A DNA stretch of 59,850 nt from Desulfomonilaceae bacterium (GTDB taxonomy: Bacteria > Desulfobacterota > Desulfomonilia > Desulfomonilales > Desulfomonilaceae): the NCBI GenBank assembly GCA_041662605.1, contig JBAZSD010000027.1, positions 1-59,850 of the forward strand. The letters are read 5' to 3'. This document shows, in pieces, positions 44,769 through 53,590 of this stretch. The position numbers and the translations under genes were made by a program. A model generated the notes under the pieces. The model saw only the letters and a program-made list of their open reading frames with translations. It did not search any database and had not been told where the DNA came from. The first letter of the stretch is position 1. Every line of letters begins with the position of its first letter.

Positions 44769-46457
44769 ATGAACGCGATTTATGTGTTGATCATAGGATT
44801 CGTGGTAGCTGTTCTGGGCTATCGGGTTTATGCGAAATACATAGACTCCAAGGTCATACAAGCTGACCCGAAACGGATGACTCCGGCAAAAATGTACATG
44901 GACGGTGTGGAGTTCATGCCCACATCCAGAAATATCCTCTACGGATATCAGTTCAAGTCGATTGCCGGCGCCGGACCCATCATTGGACCCATCATTGCTA
45001 TTCAGTGGGGTTGGTTACCAGCCGTAGTGTGGATCCTGGCCGGAACATTCTTTATCGGCTGGGTGCATGATTATTCCAGCGCAATGATATCTATGAGAAA
45101 TGATGGGGCTTCGTTCGGGGGATTAAGCCATAGGCTCATTTCTCCCAGGGCTCGTATAATTCTTTTGTCATTTATTTATTTCTATCTTCTTTTGATCGTC
45201 GGCGCATTTGGGGCTGTTGTAGTAAATACCGCCGTGGCTCTCAAGGGATCACCGATGGCGTGGTTGTTCCTGACTATAGCCGGGGTGTTGGCCGGCCAGA
45301 TGATTTATCGTTGGAAGGTCGATATAATCCTTACCACTGTTATTACCGTGCTTATTGCCATGCTTGGAATCTATCTGGGAACCAAAGCCCCTTCCAACGC
45401 TGTTCTTGGTGAATGGCTTTCTAATAGTAGGTGGCTATGGGCAATTGCAGCATTTGTCTTTTGTTATTTCGCTTCTGTGCTTCCAATATGGCGTTTTTCG
45501 TTACCCATAAATTACGTAGCGGCTTATATTGTTTTCTTGGGATTGTTTTTCGGGGTTATAGGGATTTTTATAATCCGTCCCGAGTTCACTTTGCCGGCTT
45601 TTACGAGTTTTGAGATTCCAATTGGGCCTATCTGGCCAATCATGTTCGTAACAATCGCGTGTGGAGCCGTCTCGGGTTGGCATAGCATCGTTTCAAGTTC
45701 AGGAACGGCCAGGCAGCTTGAGAGTGAAATGGACGCAAGGCCAGTAGGGGCCGGTGTTATGTTCCTAGAAATGATGTTAGCTTTATTTGCTCTAATTATT
45801 GCAGGAACCATTTATGCTTCCGCTTCTGAGTATGCATTGGCCGTGGCTAAAGGACCTGGAGGGGTATTCGCCGCAGGTGTCGGCAAGTTCCTCAATGCTG
45901 TTGGTTTACCTCTTGACTACGGAAGGTCTTACGGGAGCGTAATGATGATAGTTTTGGCTATCACGATTATGCAGCTAGTTGTTCGGTTTATGCGTGTTGC
46001 GACGGCAGAACTTTTGAGTGATGTTAGTCCCATCTTCAAAAACGTTCATATTGGGACCCTCGTCGCTAGCGCCCTTGGCATGGTCTTGGTCATAACCGGT
46101 TGGTGGCAGTATCTGTGGGTGCTTTTCGGGGGCGCTAACCAGCTAATGGCGTCTCTGGCCTTGATGCTCGTTTCAGCGTGGCTAGTCTCTGAAGGGAAGC
46201 CGGCCGCATGGGCCATGATTCCTATGATTTTCATGTTTGTGACTACCATCGCCGCTTTGATCTACACTTCTTACAATTTGCTGATAGTAAAGGTTCTGAG
46301 TGGGGCTCTAAAGGGTGAAGCTTTGATCGGAAACACACTCATGGGCTTGACGGCGATTTTCTTAGTCGTAGCCGCAATTATTTTGGCGGTTGAAGGGTTT
46401 AAAGCATTTCGTCGTTTTAGGTCGCTGCGTGGGCAGACAGAACCGTCTAGAGCATAA
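44769..46457 (+). CDS. cstA: Carbon starvation protein CstA family transporter
   Basis: 562 residues and some 15 hydrophobic segments. CstA-family inner-membrane proteins take up pyruvate or small peptides. Family motifs are DGVEFMPTSRNILYGYQFKSIAGAGPIIGPI-like text near residues 45-75, GWVHDYSSAMISMRNDG, and CGAVSGWHSIVSSSGTARQ in the middle. The ATG has GGGGG upstream. No BtsS/BtsR-type pair adjoins it. In an organism with acetyl-CoA synthase, pyruvate uptake would feed the same acetyl-CoA pool. An intrinsic terminator follows. Confidence 0.9.
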   Translation: MNAIYVLIIGFVVAVLGYRVYAKYIDSKVIQADPKRMTPAKMYMDGVEFMPTSRNILYGYQFKSIAGAGPIIGPIIAIQWGWLPAVVWILAGTFFIGWVHDYSSAMISMRNDGASFGGLSHRLISPRARIILLSFIYFYLLLIVGAFGAVVVNTAVALKGSPMAWLFLTIAGVLAGQMIYRWKVDIILTTVITVLIAMLGIYLGTKAPSNAVLGEWLSNSRWLWAIAAFVFCYFASVLPIWRFSLPINYVAAYIVFLGLFFGVIGIFIIRPEFTLPAFTSFEIPIGPIWPIMFVTIACGAVSGWHSIVSSSGTARQLESEMDARPVGAGVMFLEMMLALFALIIAGTIYASASEYALAVAKGPGGVFAAGVGKFLNAVGLPLDYGRSYGSVMMIVLAITIMQLVVRFMRVATAELLSDVSPIFKNVHIGTLVASALGMVLVITGWWQYLWVLFGGANQLMASLALMLVSAWLVSEGKPAAWAMIPMIFMFVTTIAALIYTSYNLLIVKVLSGALKGEALIGNTLMGLTAIFLVVAAIILAVEGFKAFRRFRSLRGQTEPSRA

Positions 46458-46473
46458 AGTCATAATTTTCGGG

Positions 46474-46506
46474 GGGCGAACACACGGACGTGGATCGCCC
46501 TTTTTT
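46474..46506 (+). terminator. Intrinsic terminator after cstA
   Basis: GGGCGA (46474-46479) pairs with TCGCCC (46495-46500) and is followed by TTTTTTCT. Confidence 0.75.
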
Positions 46507-46529
46507 CTATCAATCTTGGAGTATTTATA

Positions 46530-46802
46530 ATGGCAGAAAATGAAAAGAAAAAGGGCGGCTTTTTTCAATCAATCAGAGAATTTGTATACGGTGTCGCTGC
46601 GCATGATTCAGCTCGATTCGCGCTGAAGACTCGCGCAAGCATGGAACATTTGTTCATACTCATTACCATGGGGGACATGTTGGGAGTTCCTATTCTTCCC
46701 CCCTATTATTCCTTGCGTTTGCTCCCGTATGTCGTGCCCCAGATTTCTACCTGGAAGCGACGCATGCTTAGAGAAAAGGACTTAACCGACGGCCTTGCCT
46801 AA
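46530..46802 (+). CDS. Small uncharacterised protein preceding the ArsA-type ATPases
   Basis: 90 residues, ATG with GGAG upstream. A basic N-terminus (ENEKKKGGFFQSIREF) is followed by a hydrophobic middle (MEHLFILITMGDMLGVPILP, about 38-57) that could be one membrane segment or a buried helix, and a basic amphipathic tail ending STWKRRMLREKD. I do not recognise a named family. The gene is about 100 bases before the first ATPase and could anchor the ATPases to the membrane or be their substrate. Confidence 0.65.
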   Translation: MAENEKKKGGFFQSIREFVYGVAAHDSARFALKTRASMEHLFILITMGDMLGVPILPPYYSLRLLPYVVPQISTWKRRMLREKDLTDGLA

Positions 46803-46904
46803 TGAGCCGCTATTTCCTCAGAAACATTAAGTCCTGAATTACGGCAATAGAGTATTTTACAACCCGTCTCCACGTGAAACGGAAAATTCTTAGGGGCGAA
46901 CCTG

Positions 46905-47882
46905 ATGTCATTAGCAAAGATATTCGAGCAGTATCCAGACAGAAGATACATCATGTTTGGAGGCAAGGGAGGCCTTGGCAAGACTACTTTTTCTGCTGCT
47001 ACATCGTATTATTTGGCAAAAAAGGGCAAAAAAGTGCTCGTTTTTTCGGTCGATCCTCAAGCTTCACTCACTGATATTTTCCAAAAAGACATATTTGGTA
47101 AAGGTCCAACTGAGATCATGCCAAATCTCTACGCTCAGGAAATTGACGCAGATAAACGCGTGAAGGAGTATCAGCAGGAGATCAGACAGAAAATTATTGA
47201 CATGTATGGAATGGAGAAGATTCCCGAGGAAATTGAGAGCTACATTCAGGCCGCCGCGGCTGAGCCGGCCATGGAGGAAAGCGCGATTTTTGATGAAGTC
47301 GTGGACATAGTGGTAACAGGGGGCTACGACTACTACATCTATGACCTGGTTCCTCTGGGGCACGCTCTATACTATCTGAGTATGGCTTCGGTATATGACG
47401 CATGGATAGACAAGATTACCAAGTTACGTGAGCAGATGCGTGAGTACGATCAAGTGGCGGCTGTAATGCAAAGGGAAAAAGAACTTGAAGAAGACGCCAT
47501 TCTGAACGAACTCCTGTTTATTAAGGACCGGATAAACAAATCATCCAGTATATTGACAGACAAGGCCAAAACAGCTTTCTTTTTTGTCCTTACCGCGGAG
47601 CAAATGGTTATCAAGGATACGCAGAAAGCAGCCGAATTGTTTGCCAAATTTGATGTTCCTCTAAGTGGATACATAATTAACAGGGTATTACCAGCGGAAC
47701 TTAAATCTGGCAATATCCCTGAATATCTAAAAAATAGATTCCAGATGCAGGAACATTACCTTGAGGTTATAGATAAAGAGTTTCGGAACCAGATCCTGGC
47801 ATCTGTTCCGGAGATGGAGCGAGATGTGACCGGTTTACCAATGATCGAAAAATTGGCAAAAGCCATGTTCGGCGATTTCTAA
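46905..47882 (+). CDS. ArsA-family ATPase A, altered switch II
   Basis: 325 residues with no cysteine. The deviant Walker A is GGKGGLGKTT (19-28), with both the signature lysine and the P-loop lysine, and switch I reads FSVDPQASLTDIF. Switch II is changed: the usual DTAPTGHTLRLL of ArsA/Get3 is here DLVPLGHALYYL (about residues 148-159). Such ATPases move tail-anchored proteins or metal oxyanions, or help insert metal centres. The absence of CxxC rules out a Get3- or CooC-like zinc or nickel site. It precedes a second, different ArsA paralogue by 18 bases, so a heterodimer is likely. Confidence 0.8.
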   Translation: MSLAKIFEQYPDRRYIMFGGKGGLGKTTFSAATSYYLAKKGKKVLVFSVDPQASLTDIFQKDIFGKGPTEIMPNLYAQEIDADKRVKEYQQEIRQKIIDMYGMEKIPEEIESYIQAAAAEPAMEESAIFDEVVDIVVTGGYDYYIYDLVPLGHALYYLSMASVYDAWIDKITKLREQMREYDQVAAVMQREKELEEDAILNELLFIKDRINKSSSILTDKAKTAFFFVLTAEQMVIKDTQKAAELFAKFDVPLSGYIINRVLPAELKSGNIPEYLKNRFQMQEHYLEVIDKEFRNQILASVPEMERDVTGLPMIEKLAKAMFGDF

Positions 47883-47900
47883 GGGACAGGGGGTGCAATT

Positions 47901-48884
47901 GTGAATCACATCGTTACGAGTATGCAACAATATTTCGACCAAAAACCCCGTCTCAAATACATTTTTTTCGGTGGCAAAGGAGGAGTCGGGAAAACCGCTC
48001 TGGCGGGAGCCGCAGCGTTATGGTCCGCAAAACAGGGACGTAAAACCCTACTCGCGTCTACTAATCCAGTACATAGCCTTTCCAATCTCTTCGAGCAAAA
48101 TGTTTTCGGACGTCCTGTCGTTGTTTGTGACGAAGTCAATTGTCATGCCTTTGAAATAGACACCAGAGACACCATCGAAAGATCAAAAAAAGAGATTCGG
48201 GAGAAAATTAACTGGTTTCTCAAATTCGCGGATATTACCACCAAAGCTGAAGATTTTATCGAATCGGCTACGATGAACCCCGCTTTTGAAGAATCGGCAA
48301 TGTTCGAGAACATGATGGACCTTATGTTTAAGGACGAGTATGACTTCTATGTTTTCGATACGGCTCCTACAGCAAATGCCCGACGTCTCCTCGGGATGTC
48401 AAAAGTGTACGGGCTTTGGGTGGAAAAAATGCTCAAGAGTCGGGAAGAGGCTAAGTCACTTCGGGAGATGCTGTCTTTTTCCAAAAAAAAAGAAAAAGAC
48501 CCTTTGCTTGATTACCTGCTTGGTTTTAAAGACCGCATGGCTCACGCCAAGGACTTGCTCACTGATGACGCTTTAACGGCTTTCTTTTTCGTTACTCTTC
48601 CTGAAAGCCTTCCTATAGCGGTCATAACAAGATTTATTAACTGGTTTTATGAATTTGGCATCCCGGTCGGCGGCGTTGTGGTTAACGGATTGATCCCCAA
48701 GGAACAGGTAAGCGAAGATTCGGCGGAATTTGTAAAAAACAGGGTTAAAATGCAGGACGAGCATATGGAACAAATATGGAAAATATTTGATGACAAAGTA
48801 AGATGTGTAATTCCGCTATTCGAGACGGAGGTCAAGGGACCCGTAATGCTTAATAGAATGGTTGACTATCTAATGCCCAAATGA
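47901..48884 (+). CDS. ArsA-family ATPase B
   Basis: 327 residues, GTG start after AGGGGGTG. Deviant Walker A GGKGGVGKTA (24-33), switch I ASTNPVHSLSNLF (the usual DPAHS aspartate is Asn) and switch II FDTAPTANARRLLG. Three single cysteines, no CxxC. Both the GH of switch II and the switch I aspartate are replaced, whereas paralogue A keeps its switch I aspartate and GH but changes the preceding TAPT. The two may therefore complement each other at a shared interface. A terminator follows, so the small protein and both ATPases form one three-gene unit. Confidence 0.8.
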   Translation: MNHIVTSMQQYFDQKPRLKYIFFGGKGGVGKTALAGAAALWSAKQGRKTLLASTNPVHSLSNLFEQNVFGRPVVVCDEVNCHAFEIDTRDTIERSKKEIREKINWFLKFADITTKAEDFIESATMNPAFEESAMFENMMDLMFKDEYDFYVFDTAPTANARRLLGMSKVYGLWVEKMLKSREEAKSLREMLSFSKKKEKDPLLDYLLGFKDRMAHAKDLLTDDALTAFFFVTLPESLPIAVITRFINWFYEFGIPVGGVVVNGLIPKEQVSEDSAEFVKNRVKMQDEHMEQIWKIFDDKVRCVIPLFETEVKGPVMLNRMVDYLMPK

Positions 48885-48909
48885 GCTTCCGGAGATACAA
48901 GTCTGAACC

Positions 48910-48943
48910 AAAAGCCGTGAACCATTTTAGTTCCGGCTTTTTT
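48910..48943 (+). terminator. Intrinsic terminator after the ArsA pair
   Basis: AAAAGCCG-GAAC pairs with GTTC-CGGCTTTT with one bulged base, followed by a T-rich run. Confidence 0.7.
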
Positions 48944-48987
48944 ATTTTGTAGACCGATTGACGACACTTCTACATTGAAAATGCTCT

Positions 48988-49365
48988 TCAGATTTCCTTT
49001 TTAATTCGTTCATCGATAAGAGATTCCAGTTTCTCTCTTTCCCATCCAACACAAATGGATTTCCTGTCTACGATGAATACGGGAAGTTTTGATGGTCGAT
49101 GAATCAATTGCTTCCAAAGACCGACAGGAGATTGCGCGTCAATAATTCTGAAATGAATTCTATGTTTGTAAAGATCTTTAAGTTGTCTTATGAAATCAAC
49201 CAACCTTGAATTTTCCTGTTTCCATTCCTCAGGATAATCATTGTGGCAATCCCTAACGTAGTCCTTATGAACCTTGAGTTGATGGGTAACCAGAGAGCAG
49301 GTTTTGCATTCGAAGCTAAGGGATGTGAGGGTTGGAATGATGACGTCGACCTGTATTGGATTCAT
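48988..49365 (-). CDS. Uncharacterised cysteine-containing protein, possibly thioredoxin-fold
   Basis: 125 residues, ATG 49365 with AGAGG upstream. It has CKTC at about residues 20-23 and another cysteine near 39 (VRDC), then a stretch HFRIIDAQSPVGLW, and a C-terminal part LPVFIVDRKSICVGWEREKLESLI. That end resembles the cis-proline strand and last helix of a thioredoxin-like fold (LPVFIVD followed by a target-binding helix). I do not recognise a named family. It is convergent with the ArsA pair and next to a response regulator. Confidence 0.6.
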   Translation of the reverse strand: MNPIQVDVIIPTLTSLSFECKTCSLVTHQLKVHKDYVRDCHNDYPEEWKQENSRLVDFIRQLKDLYKHRIHFRIIDAQSPVGLWKQLIHRPSKLPVFIVDRKSICVGWEREKLESLIDERIKKEI

Positions 49366-49570
49366 AGCTTTGATCCTCTACAAAGTTTTAAAACATCGAT
49401 TTTGAGACTCCGATTTTTACTTTGTCATATTTATTAATTCTTGACCTGGGATAAGACAAGAGCAGATCAAGCTTAAATGTGGTCCAGCAAGAGAACATTG
49501 AGGAACCCGGTTAAATAACGATGGATAATAATGAATTCCTGAAAACGCGAATCTTCAGGCATGTAGATGA

Positions 49571-49999
49571 CTAGTCATTCATTGCGGTTGGATTATTGGA
49601 ATTTGGGCTAGGTAAACATCGTGAAGGATAATAATTTTGCAACACCTTATTGACCGTATCCTTCAGCGCGTCAATATCATTTCCTCGTTTCTCCAGGAAC
49701 GCCGCAGCCTTTTTAATTGCCTTGTGGTTGGCGTGTTCAGTCAACAGGGTGTAAACCACAATCGGTAGCATCGGTAAGGCGTCTGCCAGTTTTTCTAAAC
49801 TGTCCGGCCCATCGGAATAAGGAATTTCCAAATCGCAAATAAGTAAATCGGGCGTAGGGTCTTCTATGCTTAATGCGACCATTTCTCGATCGTCTTTCGC
49901 CAATTTTACATCGTAGCCGTCCGCTACGAATTCTCGGCGCAGAAATTCTCTAACATTTTTGTTTTTGTCGGCAATGAGAATTGTGAATATACTAGGCAT
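49571..49999 (-). CDS. Single-domain response regulator
   Basis: 142 residues from ATG 49999, which has GGAAGG upstream; an ATG 27 bases earlier has no such site. The receiver domain shows the acidic start ILIADKNKN, the phosphorylation site LLICDLEIP (Asp near 51), the conserved Thr in YTLLT and the Lys in FLEKRG. No DNA-binding or enzyme output domain follows; the C-terminus is a short polar tail. No histidine kinase is encoded nearby. It probably acts by binding a partner protein. Confidence 0.8.
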   Translation of the reverse strand: MPSIFTILIADKNKNVREFLRREFVADGYDVKLAKDDREMVALSIEDPTPDLLICDLEIPYSDGPDSLEKLADALPMLPIVVYTLLTEHANHKAIKKAAAFLEKRGNDIDALKDTVNKVLQNYYPSRCLPSPNSNNPTAMND

Positions 50000-50216
50000 G
50001 GCCTTCCAATCCTTAAATGCTGACATTCATGAGAGCAATGGCCGTGCCAACGAGAACTGACTGGGTGAGGAGAACAATTGAGGGAGTAATTCTGACGTGG
50101 AAGGTTTCTTGAATCTTCTAACTACTTGGTCGTGCTGTAAATATTTCTGACAGATCGTAAAGACTTGGTTAGAGGAATACCTGTTCACATCTCAAAGAGA
50201 GGACACAAGGATTTTG

Positions 50217-50690
50217 CTATGTTATCCGGTGGAATTTCGCGAATAATCCTGGATCAGAGCTATCTTCAAAAACTTCCGTTGAAACGTAGCGGTCCCTTCC
50301 ATCGAACCTTATGTACATTATCTCTTCTTCTGAAGCCCCTTTTCTCTTGTGGTGCAATTCGTGGCCGGATAAGCGCCAAGTTCCTTCTTCCACTGTTTCT
50401 TTTTCGCCTATTCTAGCCACTCTCTTGAAAGTCCCATCGCCATGGTATTCGAGGATCAGGGTGAACGCGTTCACTCCTTTGGCCACAAAAGGCCGACCTT
50501 TATATGATGGTAAATAGGGCTTCCCGGGCTCCTTGGTCTCATAGATTTCCCAGCGGCCTATCAATTGTGTGGAATCTTTATCCAGAACCAACTTGGAAGG
50601 GGGCTTTTCCTCTTGCGCGTAAATCGGAGGGAAAAGAATACTCATGAAGACAGCTAATAGCGCTGTCAATAGTAGGCGTACTACGGTCAC
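50217..50690 (-). CDS. Secreted lipocalin-like protein
   Basis: 157 residues with a GTG start. The N-terminus has a hydrophobic signal peptide (LLLTALLAVFMSILFPPIYA) with likely cleavage after YA-Q, and no lipobox cysteine. The mature part starts near TQLIGRWEIYE and alternates short beta-like strands (FTLILEYHGDGTFKRVA, EEGTWRLSGHELH), which is the pattern of small lipocalin-like or META-like domains. Function is unknown; a periplasmic binding role is inferred. It is divergent from the membrane protein at 50951. Confidence 0.6.
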   Translation of the reverse strand: MTVVRLLLTALLAVFMSILFPPIYAQEEKPPSKLVLDKDSTQLIGRWEIYETKEPGKPYLPSYKGRPFVAKGVNAFTLILEYHGDGTFKRVARIGEKETVEEGTWRLSGHELHHKRKGASEEEIMYIRFDGRDRYVSTEVFEDSSDPGLFAKFHRIT

Positions 50691-50950
50691 CTTCTGATTC
50701 CTCTTAATTTGTTAGCCTGTAAATTTTTGAAATGAATTTCCGAGGACTACCATACCCAAAAATGTTATCACACCCCTTGGTTCCACGGCAACATGATCTT
50801 TTATCGAAGCTAAAATATCGGCTTCTGTGGTGAATCACTGGAATCTAACTTTTTGTGTTAATTTATTTGTCTGTGATAGATTTCCGTGTGTACTTTTGTA
50901 TTTTCTGATTTGGGTCTTTTCTACCGTCGGGCATCTACAGGAGCTTAATT

Positions 50951-52405
50951 TTGATTGAGAAACCTCATTTTTGGGAGAATAGGTTCTTGGTATTGGGGGC
51001 CATATATATTTGTATGGGTTCTTCCGTTTTGTTCCTGGCAATTTCCAAGATCTGGGAATTGGCCGTTTTTTTCATAACTTATTTGCCAATTTCCGTCCCG
51101 CCAGACGTGTTGGATCGTGTTTTGAATTCAGCGCCTTCTGTTTTTACGACTTTTGTGGCTTTCGTATCTTCCCTGGCTGGTTTATTGTTTGGCGTCCAGT
51201 GGATTTTTTCCGGCCTGTCAGAGATCCTCCGAGCAAGATCGCAGACGTACCCCCCAGGAGAATTGAGCGACAAAAAATTCATTCTGGGCGCCTTAATGTC
51301 CGACGGAGGGCCATCGCTGAAGAAAATCCCTCGGATGGGAAGTTTTTGGCGGAGAAAGATTTTGGCCGGATGGTTTCCGCTCGGCGCTCATGAGGCCATC
51401 AATCTGGCGCTGCGATCTACTTTAAAAGTAGCCTTCTTTATGGGCTTGCTATGGTTGATTACAGCGCTTTTCGCTGTTGTCCCCCTTTGGGTAAACAGGA
51501 CTTTTGGAGTAAAAGCGCTCCTTATAATCCCTAATATGAGCAATTTATGGATTTTGCTCAGTGCCTGGATGGTCATTAATCTCATTATAGCCTCTGGCTT
51601 TATTTCATTTTCTCGAATCAATTTAACTAGTGATAGGCGTGAATTTACGGTGTCCGGCCAGGGCGCTGTCACTTTGTTTTTGGCTTTTCTCGAAGAATTG
51701 TGCTCGCTCGCTAATCCTTCAAACGTTTCTCCGGAATCGCCTTCCCGATTTCAAGCCAAAGGAAATGCTAACGGGTATTCATTGGCCACTCTCTTTGAGA
51801 GCTATCCCAAAAAGATTAATAGGGTGTCAAATTTACTGGTTTATTTGCTGATTCCTGTTGTTATTCTTAGTATTATCGGGGCGTTTTACAAATTGATAAA
51901 TATCACAGCTTTGCCGGTGAACGATTACCCCCTGTTTCTTAGCCGTCATCTACCAGAGATGGTGATAGGTATAGCGTTTTCATGTTTGCTGATATTCGGT
52001 TCTTTGCATTTCATCAGATTGATTCGAACCATTTTTGAAATAAGTCGATTTGAGTCTAACTTGATCTCTTGCCGATGTAATATTCCGGCGCCCGTTGACC
52101 TGGAAAGTTCGGGGCACGATGATGGTGTTGCGTCAAGACATGGCGCCGTTTCAGTTTTCAGCGGTTGGTCGGATTTGTCGGGACCGGAACAGGACCTAAT
52201 TCGCTGGGTTAAACAACCTGAGGGGATTCGTGAGTTTACCGCTAAAATTTCTTGGGCGCGATCCCTTTCCGAATCGCCTTCTCCCTCGGGTCCCCGGTTT
52301 ATGACATCGATGCGAGGAAACGACGAGTTCAACATCTTGATCGCCAAAATCCTCAATGCCCTTTCTACTGTCAGCTTTGAAATCAAGGAAAACTTGGACT
52401 CGTAA
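50951..52405 (+). CDS. Uncharacterised multi-pass membrane protein
   Basis: 484 residues from TTG 50951. There are about seven hydrophobic segments: near 12-32, 36-46, 62-86, 151-175, 191-215, 293-312 and 332-353. The rest of the C-terminal half is soluble and polar. A GGPSLKKIPRMGSFWRRK loop at about 118-135 is basic and probably cytoplasmic. I do not recognise a family. A 260-base spacer with no gene separates it from the divergent secreted protein. It ends at a bidirectional terminator shared with the acs operon. Confidence 0.65.
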   Translation: MIEKPHFWENRFLVLGAIYICMGSSVLFLAISKIWELAVFFITYLPISVPPDVLDRVLNSAPSVFTTFVAFVSSLAGLLFGVQWIFSGLSEILRARSQTYPPGELSDKKFILGALMSDGGPSLKKIPRMGSFWRRKILAGWFPLGAHEAINLALRSTLKVAFFMGLLWLITALFAVVPLWVNRTFGVKALLIIPNMSNLWILLSAWMVINLIIASGFISFSRINLTSDRREFTVSGQGAVTLFLAFLEELCSLANPSNVSPESPSRFQAKGNANGYSLATLFESYPKKINRVSNLLVYLLIPVVILSIIGAFYKLINITALPVNDYPLFLSRHLPEMVIGIAFSCLLIFGSLHFIRLIRTIFEISRFESNLISCRCNIPAPVDLESSGHDDGVASRHGAVSVFSGWSDLSGPEQDLIRWVKQPEGIREFTAKISWARSLSESPSPSGPRFMTSMRGNDEFNILIAKILNALSTVSFEIKENLDS

Positions 52406-52441
52406 AGCGGTGGGGTGTTTATCTGATATTGAGTGAAAATC

Positions 52442-52469
52442 AAAAGGCAGCGTAATAGCGCTGCCTTTT
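52442..52469. terminator. Bidirectional terminator between the membrane protein and acsE
   Basis: AAAAGGCAGCG and CGCTGCCTTTT form a perfect 11-bp stem around a six-base loop. Both strands end in TTTT, so it serves the convergent transcripts. Confidence 0.85.
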
Positions 52470-52518
52470 AAATGATTCCTGGAAGTTGACTCTCGTTTGG
52501 AGTTAACGCCCTAATGAA

Positions 52519-53409
52519 CTAAAGTTCAAGCCATGAATGTGAATACAAGGAATGACCCAACAATAGCTTGGCTGTTTTCACATAATCGAGTTCCTTTTTG
52601 TTCAGACCACTAGTGTCTACTTCTTCTCCATCAACAATCCTGCCAACCAGATTTTCCAGATCCATGGTTTTATCATGCGCCAGATCTACGATGACATCAT
52701 CAAAACCGTCCATAATAGCTGAAGTGATTCCACATTTTTTGAGAATGCAAAGGTAGACTTGGTTCAAAATGTCTCGTAACTCGTCGGGCGATCCATTCGA
52801 GCAATTTGACAAACCGCATGTTGACTGCGAGCCCGGAGCGAGATCCGGCAACCATTGCATGAACGTTGTGCAACCCTGGAGTTCTTGTTGCTGTGAAGAT
52901 ACCGGGACTACAATCGGATCAAACCAGATTTTTTCAAGTCCTATCCCCTCTTCAGCAGTCTTGGTCATCATACTGTCCAGTAGTACGGCCCTTTCATTTT
53001 CGTCTCTGGGAATACCTTGCGGTCCCCACATAAGCCCAACCATTTCGCAATCGTACTTGTTTACAAGCGGCAGTTGCAGAGCCATTCGTTCCGGAGTAGC
53101 CATGATTGAATTAATGACAGCTCGCCCTTTCAACTGCTTGTACACCTGGAGACCGGCTTCTACGGCGTCATTGTTGGTGGTGTCCAGAAACAGGGGTAAG
53201 TCTGTGACTTCCTGTACAGTTCTTACAAGCCATTGCATCATTTCTGAACCGCCTTTACGTGCAGGTCCAAGATTCAGATCCAGCAGGTCCACTCCCCTTT
53301 CGGTGAGTTTGACAGCCCATTCCTGTATGGGCTTTGGATCTCTTTCCCGCATGGCGTTGCCCGTATACTTCGACATAATGTTGATGTTCTCAGCCACCAC
53401 CTTTATCAT
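52519..53409 (-). CDS. acsE: Methyltetrahydrofolate:corrinoid/iron-sulfur protein methyltransferase
   Basis: 296 residues, ATG 53409 with GGAGG nine bases upstream. It moves the methyl group from methyl-H4folate to the cobalt of the AcsCD corrinoid protein. It is a TIM barrel of the pterin-binding family. The signatures RERDPKPIQEWAVKLTERGVDLLDLNLGP and LFLDTTNNDAVEAGL line up with the Moorella enzyme and its Asp and Asn catalytic region, and INSIMATPERM follows. The C-terminus has about 30 more residues than that protein. It is the last gene of the acs operon, separated from acsC by a hairpin spacer. Confidence 0.93.
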   Translation of the reverse strand: MIKVVAENINIMSKYTGNAMRERDPKPIQEWAVKLTERGVDLLDLNLGPARKGGSEMMQWLVRTVQEVTDLPLFLDTTNNDAVEAGLQVYKQLKGRAVINSIMATPERMALQLPLVNKYDCEMVGLMWGPQGIPRDENERAVLLDSMMTKTAEEGIGLEKIWFDPIVVPVSSQQQELQGCTTFMQWLPDLAPGSQSTCGLSNCSNGSPDELRDILNQVYLCILKKCGITSAIMDGFDDVIVDLAHDKTMDLENLVGRIVDGEEVDTSGLNKKELDYVKTAKLLLGHSLYSHSWLEL

Positions 53410-53535
53410 CGAACGAGTACCTCCTAATTTATCTCCTGTTCCGTGGGGGAACTATAGTTCTAAAAATAGAAAATTAGCATATCCAGCAAGAATATCAAAG
53501 AAGTTCTTGTTTTTTAGCGCAATTATCTGACGTTA

Positions 53536-53569
53536 GACCTGACTGGAGGGAGTTTCCTCCAGTCGGGTC
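53536..53569 (-). other. Intercistronic hairpin between acsC and acsE
   Basis: GACCTGACTGGAGG and CCTCCAGTCGGGTC form a 14-bp stem with one mismatch or G-U pair and a six-base loop. No T run follows on the minus strand, so it probably protects or processes mRNA or reduces acsE expression. Confidence 0.55.
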
Positions 53570-53590
53570 GGGACATGAAAGGCTAGAAAA

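Noticed and set aside
44636..44866. 76-codon frame before and inside cstA
   Set aside because: Overlaps the cstA start in another frame, without a ribosome-binding site.
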